Shown here: positions 1 through 6,107 of the stretch, piece by piece
How the letters are laid out: each line of letters opens with the position of its first letter
Position numbering within the stretch: the first letter of the stretch is position 1
Origin: Faecousia sp.
GTDB lineage: Bacteria > Bacillota > Clostridia > Oscillospirales > Oscillospiraceae
Direction: 5' to 3'
Assembly: GCA_029258495.1 (NCBI GenBank)
Contig: JARHYV010000076.1
Coordinates: forward strand, 1 to 7,946
DNA length: 7,946 bases
Translations under genes and position numbers: made by a program
The notes under the pieces: model-generated
The model's input: only the letters and a program-made list of their open reading frames with translations
Told to the model about the DNA's origin: nothing
The model's database searches: none

Positions 1-1867
1 AGCGACCGGGCATTCTCTCCACAATGGGTTTCGTAAAGCGGCAATCCGGGAACCCGGGGCACGCAAGAAATCTGCCGAACCTGCCGCTCTTAATTACCAT
101 GTTCTTGCCGCACAACTCACAGATCTCGTCGGTTTCTTCCTCGGGAACCTTCAGTCGGACACCTTCCAATGCCGTTTCCGCATCCTCCATCTCCTTGTGG
201 AACTGACCATAGAAATCAGAAAGCAGCTGTTTCCAGTCCTGCTTGCCCTCTTCCACTTCATCCAGCTGCCGCTCCATATTAGCGGTGAATTCCACATCGA
301 TGATGTCGTTGAACCGCTCCATCATCAGCCCCGTGACCACCTCACCCAGAGGGGTAGGCTCCAGACGCTTTTCCTTCTTCACCACATATTCGCGGTCGAG
401 GATGGTAGACACAATGGATGCATAGGTAGACGGACGACCAACCCCCTTTTCCTCCATAGCTTTTACAAGCGTTGCCTCCGTGTATCGGGCAGGCGGCTGC
501 GTAAAGTGCTGTTCCTTCTTCTGATCGGAGGCTGTGGCACGATCGCCCTCAGCAAGATCCGGCAGCGGAGAGCCGACTGCCTCCGTTTCCTCATCCTTAC
601 CTTCTTCATACACTGCAATAAAGCCTGCAAAACGCATGCTCTGATGGCTTGAACGGAAGGTATGACCGGAACACTCCGTATCAATGGATACGGTATCATA
701 AATCGCATTTGCCATCTGTGATGCCAAAAAACGGCTCCAGATCAGCTTGTACAAGCGATACTGCTCTTTGCTCAGGGAATTCTGGATCCGCTCAGGATCC
801 AGTTCCACATGGGTCGGGCGGATGGCTTCGTGGGCATCCTGCGCATTGGACTTGGTCTTGAAGGTGTGGAACGAGCCATAGTAATACTCTTTTCCGTAAC
901 GGACATTGATAAAATCCCGTGCCGCAGCCATCGCCTCATCCGACAGACGCAGCGAGTCCGTACGCATATAGGTGATCAAACCCAGTGTGCCTTCGCCCTC
1001 AACATCAACGCCTTCATAAAGCTGCTGAGCGATTGCCATGGTGCGCTTGGGTGTCATATTCAGCTTTCTGGACGCTTCCTGCTGCAGGGTCGAGGTGGTG
1101 AAGGGAGGTGCCGCCGTGCGTTTTTTCTCAGCCTTGCGCACACCGGTGACCGTAAACTCTTTCCCGGTAATATCCCGGATCACTGCATCGACCTGCTCTT
1201 CGTTTTCCAGTTCCTGTTTTTTGGGACTGCCGTAATATTTTGCAACAAAGCTTCCGGGCTTGCCCACCCGGTTCAGCTTGATATCCAATGACCAGTATTC
1301 CCTGGGCACAAAGGCACGGATCTCATTTTCCCGATCCACCACAAGCCGAGTGGCCACACTCTGAACTCTGCCTGCACTCAGGCCTCTGCGGATCTTCTTC
1401 CACAGCAGAGGTGACAGCTGATAACCCACGATCCGATCCAGAATACGCCGAGCCTGCTGGGCATCTACAAGATCCATATCGATCTCACGAGGTGACGCGA
1501 TCGCTTCGCGCACGACCCGCTGTGTGATCTCATTAAATGTTACACGATGTGCTTTCTCATCCGGAAGTTTGAGCAGTTCCTTCAGATGCCAGGAGATGGC
1601 CTCACCTTCGCGATCCGGGTCAGTTGCAAGGTAGACCGTGTCTACCTGCTTGGCGGAATCCTTCAATTCCGAAATAATGCTTTCTTTTCCCTTTACCGGG
1701 ATATATCTAGGGTCAAAGGTTTCAAGATCTACACCCATCACACTTTTGGGCAGATCCCGAAGATGACCCATACTTGCCTTCACAATATAATCAGGGCCCA
1801 GATATTTGCCGATGGTCTTCGCCTTGGACGGTGACTCGACAATTACCAGATTGCTTGCTTTTGTCAT
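1..1867 (-). CDS. topA: DNA topoisomerase I (type IA), 3' end beyond the left edge
   Basis: Type IA topoisomerase, which relaxes negatively supercoiled DNA by transient single-strand cleavage through a 5'-phosphotyrosine. The 622 visible codons start with MTKASNLVIVESPSKAKTI. The Toprim domain has the metal-binding Glu at E11 and the DPDREGE motif at D83-E89. The core includes a RRILDRIVGYQ block near residue 138, an SAGRVQS block near 165, and the catalytic tyrosine Y300 in the signature LITYMRTDS. HEAIRPT lies near 345 and GRPSTYA near 480. After the core comes a four-cysteine zinc ribbon (C583, C586, C603, C609), the first of the C-terminal zinc modules usual in this family. Firmicute TopA is typically near 690 residues, so roughly 70 or more are probably missing. 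The start is ATG 1867-1865, with GGAGG six bases upstream. It lies 20 bases after dprA, the common dprA-topA order of Firmicutes, and is probably the last visible gene of the operon. No frameshift seen. Confidence 0.97.
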   Translation of the reverse strand, partial: MTKASNLVIVESPSKAKTIGKYLGPDYIVKASMGHLRDLPKSVMGVDLETFDPRYIPVKGKESIISELKDSAKQVDTVYLATDPDREGEAISWHLKELLKLPDEKAHRVTFNEITQRVVREAIASPREIDMDLVDAQQARRILDRIVGYQLSPLLWKKIRRGLSAGRVQSVATRLVVDRENEIRAFVPREYWSLDIKLNRVGKPGSFVAKYYGSPKKQELENEEQVDAVIRDITGKEFTVTGVRKAEKKRTAAPPFTTSTLQQEASRKLNMTPKRTMAIAQQLYEGVDVEGEGTLGLITYMRTDSLRLSDEAMAAARDFINVRYGKEYYYGSFHTFKTKSNAQDAHEAIRPTHVELDPERIQNSLSKEQYRLYKLIWSRFLASQMANAIYDTVSIDTECSGHTFRSSHQSMRFAGFIAVYEEGKDEETEAVGSPLPDLAEGDRATASDQKKEQHFTQPPARYTEATLVKAMEEKGVGRPSTYASIVSTILDREYVVKKEKRLEPTPLGEVVTGLMMERFNDIIDVEFTANMERQLDEVEEGKQDWKQLLSDFYGQFHKEMEDAETALEGVRLKVPEEETDEICELCGKNMVIKSGRFGRFLACPGFPDCRFTKPIVERMPGR

Positions 1868-1873
1868 GGATTT

Positions 1874-1878
1874 CCTCC
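1874..1878 (-). promoter_or_regulatory. Ribosome binding site of topA
   Basis: GGAGG on the minus strand, six bases before ATG 1867. It lies in the 20-base gap after the dprA stop codon and fixes the topA start; no other in-frame start with comparable spacing is present. Confidence 0.85.
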
Positions 1879-1887
1879 AACATCATA

Positions 1888-3156
1888 TCATTTTCTTCCG
1901 GCTATGGTCACATACCTGCCGGGAAGACGGCGAACCAGCCCCTTCACTTCCAGTAAAGTCAGGCTCGCCAGTACACATCCTGCATTCAGTTCCGACGCCT
2001 CGATCAGATCATCTACCAGCATCTGTCCCTCAGAGAGCAGACGAATGATCGTCTGTTCATCCCCTGTCAGGGATGTGTCTGCCTTTATTAGGTCAATATA
2101 CGGCTCATTTTCACTGTTGTCAATGTCTTTTTTGGGGAGAGCCTTATTTCCCCTGTTGATTTTCTCCGGTTTCAAGCGGTTTTGTGCCACCTTTGCCTCC
2201 GGCTTTTCCCGTCTTTGGCGAACCATCGCCACTTCATCCGGATACACCTGAAGGTGGGCGCCGGATCCACTTTGGTGCAGCTTTTCCGGAAATAGAAAAG
2301 CATATTCACCTACGACATCCCATCCGGAGGATACCGCTATCGCTCCATCACGCAGCAGCGAATTGCTCCCTGCTCCGGTGTCCACATCGATATTCGACGG
2401 AACTACAAATACATCTCTGCCCTGATCGGCGGCATGCTTTGCCGTAATCAAAGCACCGCTCCCTTTCGGCGCCTCCACCACCAGAACTCCGCAGCTCAGA
2501 CCGCTGATGATCCGGTTTCTCCGAGGGAAGTTATATCCCACAGGCGGTGTTCCCGGCGGATACTCCGTGAGGATGCATCCATAGCGTTCCAGATCGGCAT
2601 ACAATCCCTTGTTTGACGGCGGATAAACAATATCTGCACCGCAGCCTAAAACACCAACTACGCAGGCACCCGCTGTCAATGCTCCCGTCATCGCCATGGA
2701 GTCTATGCCGAATGCTGCACCGGATACCACCACGGCACCACACACGCCGACCTGGTAGCCCAGTCGTTTGGCGATCCCAAGCCCGTAAGCAGATGCCTTT
2801 CTGGTGCCCACTACACCGATCACTGCCTCCTGATCAAATTCCGGGAGCGTACCTTTGTAGTATAGTACCAACGGAGGATCCGGAATATTCATCAACCGCT
2901 GGGGATACGCCGCATCCTGCATTGTAATGATATGGATCCTTTCCGCAAGGCAGTCGTCCAGAATACGCTGCGCACCCGAAAGATCCTTATCCATCAGCGC
3001 AGATACCGCCTGCTGCGTAATCCCATCAATGGAAGCAAGCTCCGACTCCCTCAGAAAGTAGATCTGCTCCGGATCACCAAAATGGGAAAGAAGTGCCAAC
3101 TTGTTATGGTCTCCCAGTGCATGCCTAGTCGTAAACCAAATCCAATGTATCAGCAT
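1888..3156 (-). CDS. dprA: DNA-processing protein DprA (Smf family)
   Basis: DprA binds single-stranded DNA entering during natural transformation and loads RecA on it; the family is also common in species not known to be transformable. The 422-residue product has three parts. Residues 1-70 form a helical SAM/HhH-like region. A Rossmann-like core spans about 75-290, with YPQRLMNIPD (84-93), GVVGTRKASAYG (114-125), SGAAFGIDS (145-153), the family signature FPRRNRIISGLS (210-221), and a late VPSNID...GSNSLL segment. A lysine-rich, probably disordered linker covers about 300-360. A C-terminal winged-helix-like domain covers about 361-422. The third core motif departs from the usual SGxARGIDxxAH: F149 and M156 replace the common Arg and His. 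I chose ATG 3156 because GGGTGGG lies six bases upstream and the protein then begins at the usual N-terminus. The frame stays open to an ATG at 3231, but that would add 25 unrelated residues inside the methyltransferase gene. It lies 22 bases after that gene and 20 before topA. Confidence 0.95.
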   Translation of the reverse strand: MLIHWIWFTTRHALGDHNKLALLSHFGDPEQIYFLRESELASIDGITQQAVSALMDKDLSGAQRILDDCLAERIHIITMQDAAYPQRLMNIPDPPLVLYYKGTLPEFDQEAVIGVVGTRKASAYGLGIAKRLGYQVGVCGAVVVSGAAFGIDSMAMTGALTAGACVVGVLGCGADIVYPPSNKGLYADLERYGCILTEYPPGTPPVGYNFPRRNRIISGLSCGVLVVEAPKGSGALITAKHAADQGRDVFVVPSNIDVDTGAGSNSLLRDGAIAVSSGWDVVGEYAFLFPEKLHQSGSGAHLQVYPDEVAMVRQRREKPEAKVAQNRLKPEKINRGNKALPKKDIDNSENEPYIDLIKADTSLTGDEQTIIRLLSEGQMLVDDLIEASELNAGCVLASLTLLEVKGLVRRLPGRYVTIAGRK

Positions 3157-3162
3157 TTCTTT

Positions 3163-3169
3163 CCCACCC
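3163..3169 (-). promoter_or_regulatory. Ribosome binding site of dprA
   Basis: GGGTGGG on the minus strand, six bases before ATG 3156, in the short gap after the methyltransferase stop. It is imperfect (a T interrupts the purine run), but it is the best candidate and supports the downstream start over the ATG at 3231. Confidence 0.6.
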
Positions 3170-3178
3170 GTTCTATTT

Positions 3179-3934
3179 TTATTCCCCCATGCGGATCTGC
3201 CACATAACGATCGCTGCCGCAATGGCAGCATTCAGCGACTCACAATGGGGATTCATCGGTATGATCAGCTCTTGATCGGCTACCTTCAGAATTTCCGGCC
3301 GAACACCTTGTCCTTCACTGCCGATCACCAGAGCCATATTTTGGAGTTTTGCACTGCGAATGTCCACTGCACGATCCGACAGCGCCGTCACTCCTATGGG
3401 GATCCCTGCTGCATTGCAGGCGGTCTGCACACTTTGCCAATCACTCATGACAACAGGAGTTCGGAAAACGGCGCCCATACTGGCGCGGACGGTTTTCCAA
3501 TTATAGGGGTCAGCACAGCCTTCCAGAAGAACCACCGGAACGTCCAGTGCGTCAGCAGTCCGAAGGATCGTGCCCACATTGCCGGGATCCTGGATCCCAT
3601 CCAGGATCAGCATTCCGGGTTTCGGAGAAAACGCAGCCTTCTCAGGAAGTGCGCACACAAACAATGCCCCCTGAGGTGCCTCCATGGGCGATACCGAGCC
3701 CATCACATCCTCCGGCACGCGAACCACACGGACACCCTCCGGCAGATCCGGGATCTGCACATCATCCGTCAGCAGCACCGTGCGCAGTCCTGCACCGAAA
3801 CTGACTGCCTCCTGCAACAACTTTGTTCCGTCTGTTACAAACAGGCCTTCCCTCTGCCGGGCAGAACGGCTGGACAGCAGCTTTCGGATCTGCTGTATCA
3901 GTGGATTTTTTCGAGAACTGATCCTTTCTTCCAT
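3179..3934 (-). CDS. SpoU/TrmH-family RNA 2'-O-ribose methyltransferase
   Basis: Knotted (SPOUT) methyltransferase that would move a methyl group from S-adenosylmethionine to a ribose 2'-OH in rRNA or tRNA. The 251-residue product opens with the family's substrate-binding domain (ISSRKNPLIQQIRKL, about 5-19; whole domain about 1-100). The catalytic domain carries all three SpoU motifs: motif 1 DPGNVGTILRTA (116-127, with N119 and R125), motif 2 VIGSEGQGV (203-211, E207), and motif 3 IPMNPHCESLN (225-235, S233 and N235). The layout resembles RlmB and the less well characterised Bacillus YsgA; the substrate cannot be read from sequence, so I give no symbol. ATG 3934 overlaps the TGA of the RCK gene by one base (TGATG) and has AGGG six bases upstream. 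A GTG at 3937 directly before it is possible but less well spaced. The overlap suggests translational coupling with the upstream potassium gene. No domain is missing. Confidence 0.93.
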   Translation of the reverse strand: MEERISSRKNPLIQQIRKLLSSRSARQREGLFVTDGTKLLQEAVSFGAGLRTVLLTDDVQIPDLPEGVRVVRVPEDVMGSVSPMEAPQGALFVCALPEKAAFSPKPGMLILDGIQDPGNVGTILRTADALDVPVVLLEGCADPYNWKTVRASMGAVFRTPVVMSDWQSVQTACNAAGIPIGVTALSDRAVDIRSAKLQNMALVIGSEGQGVRPEILKVADQELIIPMNPHCESLNAAIAAAIVMWQIRMGE

Positions 3935-4581
3935 CACAGTCCCTGTACAACAGTCAGCGCATCATAATCGCCCAGCAGCACCATGACATCATCCTGACTT
4001 ACCACATAATCTGCAGGAGGAGAGATCTTCACACCATGAACGGTTCGGACTGCAATAATATTGACCCCCAATTTGGCACGGACATTCAGCGCTCTGAGAT
4101 CCTGACCGATCCACTTCTGGGGTGCAGGCACTTCTACAATACCATAATCGGTGGACAGCTCGATGTACTCCAGAACATTGGCGCTGGCAAGGCTGTGTGC
4201 CAGTCGGTCTGCCACTTCCTTCTCAGGGATCACGACCCGATCAGCACCCAACTTCTCAAGGACTCTGCGGTGAGCATCGTCCTTTGCCTTGCATACGATC
4301 TTCGGAACGCCCAGTTCCTGCAGGTTCATGGTCGCCATGACCGATGCCGCCAGAGAGTCGCCGATCGCAACCACTGCGCAGTCGCATTCCTTGACACCCA
4401 ATGCCATCAAGACATCCTTGTCCTGAGCATCCGCAACCGCTGCATTGGTCACATAATTGCTCACCTGCTGCACCAATTCCGGGTCTGTGTCGATTGCCAG
4501 AACCTCATTGCCCAATGCGCACAGCTGCTCTGCCACACGCTCACCAAATCGTCCCAAGCCAATGATAACATAACTTTTCAT
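3934..4581 (-). CDS. ktrA: Potassium uptake regulatory subunit, KtrA/TrkA family (RCK)
   Basis: Cytoplasmic RCK protein that assembles as a ring under the potassium channel subunit and gates it in response to bound nucleotide. The 215 residues begin with the Rossmann signature IIGLGRFGERVAEQL (GxGxxG at 8-13), followed by the acidic residue D31 at the end of the second strand, which contacts the nucleotide ribose in this family. The RCK_N domain spans about 1-130, and an RCK_C domain (about 135-215, ending DDVMVLLGDYDALTVV) follows. Length and single-unit layout match KtrA/KtrC (about 220 residues) rather than the tandem TrkA of enterobacteria (about 458). Known KtrA and KtrC proteins bind ATP/ADP in the N-domain and cyclic di-AMP in RCK_C; whether this one binds c-di-AMP is inference. 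It starts nine bases after the channel gene, and its stop overlaps the methyltransferase start. Confidence 0.95.
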   Translation of the reverse strand: MKSYVIIGLGRFGERVAEQLCALGNEVLAIDTDPELVQQVSNYVTNAAVADAQDKDVLMALGVKECDCAVVAIGDSLAASVMATMNLQELGVPKIVCKAKDDAHRRVLEKLGADRVVIPEKEVADRLAHSLASANVLEYIELSTDYGIVEVPAPQKWIGQDLRALNVRAKLGVNIIAVRTVHGVKISPPADYVVSQDDVMVLLGDYDALTVVQGL

Positions 4582-4586
4582 AATAT

Positions 4587-4592
4587 CCTCCT
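4587..4592 (-). promoter_or_regulatory. Ribosome binding site of ktrA, overlapping the ktrB stop
   Basis: AGGAGG on the minus strand, five bases before ATG 4581. Its first two bases are the last two of the TAG stop codon (4593-4591) of the channel gene. A ribosome finishing the channel subunit therefore stands on the binding site of the RCK subunit, an arrangement that favours coupled synthesis of the two partners. Confidence 0.9.
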
Positions 4593-5970
4593 AGCCGATC
4601 AACAGCTTTGTTTCTGCATAGCGGAAGCGTTCCTGCACACGGTCACTCATCAAGAAACCCATGGAAATCGTAAGCACGCCGACTCTGCCAAAATACATAA
4701 ATAGAATAATCAGATACTGGGAGCTTGCGCTCAGGTTGCCCGAACCTCCGGCACTCAAGCCCACTGTTGCCAATGCAGATGCCGTTTCAAACAGCGCATC
4801 TACAAGAGAGAACCCCGAGGTAATGGAGATGTAAATTCCGCCAAGGAAGGTCAGCATAATCATGATCATCGTAATGACCATGGCATCCAGAGCCTGATAA
4901 TTCGGGATGGAGCGCTTGTATACCGTCACATTCTCCTTGCCTCTTGCACGGGCACAGATATACAGCAGCATCACAACCACCGTCACTGTCTTCATACCGC
5001 CGGCAGTAGATCCGGACGAACCGCCGATCAGCATCAATGCCATGGACACACCCTTGCCTGCATCTGTCAGTTTTGCCTGATCGATGCCGGCAAAGCCGGC
5101 TGTACGCAGAGTGACCGACTGGAAGGCGGATGCCAGGATCTTGTCATACCACGGCAGGTTGCCGATGGTTTCCGGGTTGTTCCACTCGATCAGTGCAATA
5201 AACACTGTTCCGCATAGGATCAAAACGCCTGTGATGGTAAGTACCAATTTGGTGTAGATGCTGAAATCTTTGAATCTGCGGCGGTGGATCACTTCGTCCC
5301 AAACAAAGAAGCCCAGACCGCCCACAACGATCAGTGCCATCAGCGTCAGGTTCACCACGGGATCCGTGGCATATCGCATGATGCTGGTGCCCGGATCATA
5401 GCATCCCATGATATCGAATCCCGCATTACAGAATGCAGAAATCGAATGGAAAATGCCCCAGCGGAGTGCTTTGAAAAATCCAAGCTCTGACCAGAATCGC
5501 AAGGTCAGGATCGCCGCTCCGGCTGCCTGTACGCTCAAGCTGCCGAACAGCACCAGTTTTTGAAGCCGCACGATACCATGCACATCATTCATGCTCATAG
5601 CCTGAGCCATGACCATTCTCTGTTTCAGACCGACCTTACGGCCCAGCATGAACACCACCAGCGACGCCGCAGACATAAAGCCCAAGCCGCCGATCTCGAT
5701 CAAGCACAGAATAACTGTCTGGCCGAACCCACTCCACTGTGTCCAGGTGTCAAACAGAACAAGACCTGTTACACAAGTGGCAGAGGTTGCCGTAAACAGT
5801 GCAGACCGAAAATCGCACCCGATCCCGCTTCTCGACGCAATCGGCAGTGTCAGCAGCAATGCACCGGTCAAAATGATTACTGCGAAAGCGATTGCAACGA
5901 TTTGGGTGGTGCTGACATGGGTGATCAGCTTGTTTATCCATCGTCTATATGCACGGATTTTTCCTGCCAT
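4591..5970 (-). CDS. ktrB: Potassium uptake channel subunit, KtrB/TrkH family
   Basis: Integral membrane subunit of a Ktr/Trk potassium uptake system, working with the RCK protein encoded just downstream. The 459 residues match KtrB length (about 450). The family's four pore repeats are visible, each with its filter-loop glycine: TSATCVTGL (G69), SISAFCNAGFD (G184), SVTLRTAGFAG (G292) and ASALATVGLSAG (G404). The glycine-rich intramembrane gating loop in the third repeat is GGSSGSTAGGMKT (316-328). A conserved GRVG with R429 lies in the last pore helix. Hydrophobic helices flank each loop, for example about 22-44, 85-109, 138-158, 205-224, 240-262, 307-339 and 364-385. The N-terminus is short and basic, with no cleavable signal. 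ATG 5970 is preceded by GGGAG seven bases upstream. It is the first gene of the operon, about 35 bases behind the promoter at 6011-6038. A TrkH label is equally defensible; the single-RCK partner favours Ktr. Confidence 0.95.
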   Translation of the reverse strand: MAGKIRAYRRWINKLITHVSTTQIVAIAFAVIILTGALLLTLPIASRSGIGCDFRSALFTATSATCVTGLVLFDTWTQWSGFGQTVILCLIEIGGLGFMSAASLVVFMLGRKVGLKQRMVMAQAMSMNDVHGIVRLQKLVLFGSLSVQAAGAAILTLRFWSELGFFKALRWGIFHSISAFCNAGFDIMGCYDPGTSIMRYATDPVVNLTLMALIVVGGLGFFVWDEVIHRRRFKDFSIYTKLVLTITGVLILCGTVFIALIEWNNPETIGNLPWYDKILASAFQSVTLRTAGFAGIDQAKLTDAGKGVSMALMLIGGSSGSTAGGMKTVTVVVMLLYICARARGKENVTVYKRSIPNYQALDAMVITMIMIMLTFLGGIYISITSGFSLVDALFETASALATVGLSAGGSGNLSASSQYLIILFMYFGRVGVLTISMGFLMSDRVQERFRYAETKLLIG

Positions 5971-5977
5971 ATAGTTT

Positions 5978-5982
5978 CTCCC
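5978..5982 (-). promoter_or_regulatory. Ribosome binding site of ktrB
   Basis: GGGAG on the minus strand, seven bases before ATG 5970 and part of a longer purine run (AGGAAGGGAG). It fixes the start of the first operon gene. Confidence 0.75.
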
Positions 5983-6010
5983 TTCCTGGTTACATTTCTA
6001 CAATTTATAC

Positions 6011-6038
6011 ATTATAGCAATCCGCCGCGATTTTGCAA
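6011..6038 (-). promoter_or_regulatory. Sigma-A-type promoter of the ktrB-ktrA-methyltransferase-dprA-topA operon
   Basis: Read on the minus strand: -35 box TTGCAA (6038-6033, four of six bases match the consensus), a 16-base spacer, and a perfect -10 box TATAAT (6016-6011). Transcription should begin near 6004, giving a leader of about 30 bases before the ktrB start. That is too short for a c-di-AMP (ydaO-type) riboswitch of the kind found before some potassium-uptake genes. No other promoter of this quality is evident between here and the left edge. Confidence 0.75.
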
Positions 6039-6073
6039 GCCCATTTTACAAATGTTGTTCTTTTACGGCAACA

Positions 6074-6101
6074 GGGTGTGCAGACATGGCACTGCACACC
6101 C
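6074..6101 (-). terminator. 10-bp hairpin after pepT, probable terminator with weak U tract
   Basis: Perfect 10-base-pair inverted repeat (GGGTGTGCAG and CTGCACACCC) with an 8-base loop, starting six bases beyond the pepT stop codon. This is the usual place for an intrinsic terminator. On the minus strand it is followed by TGTTGCCG rather than a run of T. On the plus strand a T-rich stretch (ATTTATTTT) follows after a few bases, so as a U-tract terminator it looks better in the antisense direction. It may also act as a 3'-end stability element. Confidence 0.55.
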
Positions 6102-6107
6102 CGGGAT

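Noticed and set aside
197..1291. Plus-strand open frames opposite topA (151 and 160 codons)
   Set aside because: The minus frame gives a full topoisomerase with catalytic tyrosine and zinc ribbon; the plus frames have no motif support.
3157..3231. Upstream start of dprA at ATG 3231
   Set aside because: Would add 25 residues unlike any DprA N-terminus and overlap the methyltransferase gene by 53 bases; ATG 3156 has a placed ribosome binding site.
3101..3967. Long plus-strand open frame (288 codons) covering the methyltransferase gene
   Set aside because: Antisense shadow of a clear SpoU gene. The translation is rich in His, Arg, Cys and Gln with no recognisable domain, and there is no ribosome binding site or promoter.
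4036..4704. Plus-strand open frame of 222 codons opposite ktrA
   Set aside because: Shadow of ktrA and the ktrB end; low-quality composition and no family motif.
5971..6010. c-di-AMP (ydaO-type) riboswitch before ktrB
   Set aside because: The leader from the likely start site is only about 30 bases; that riboswitch needs well over 100.
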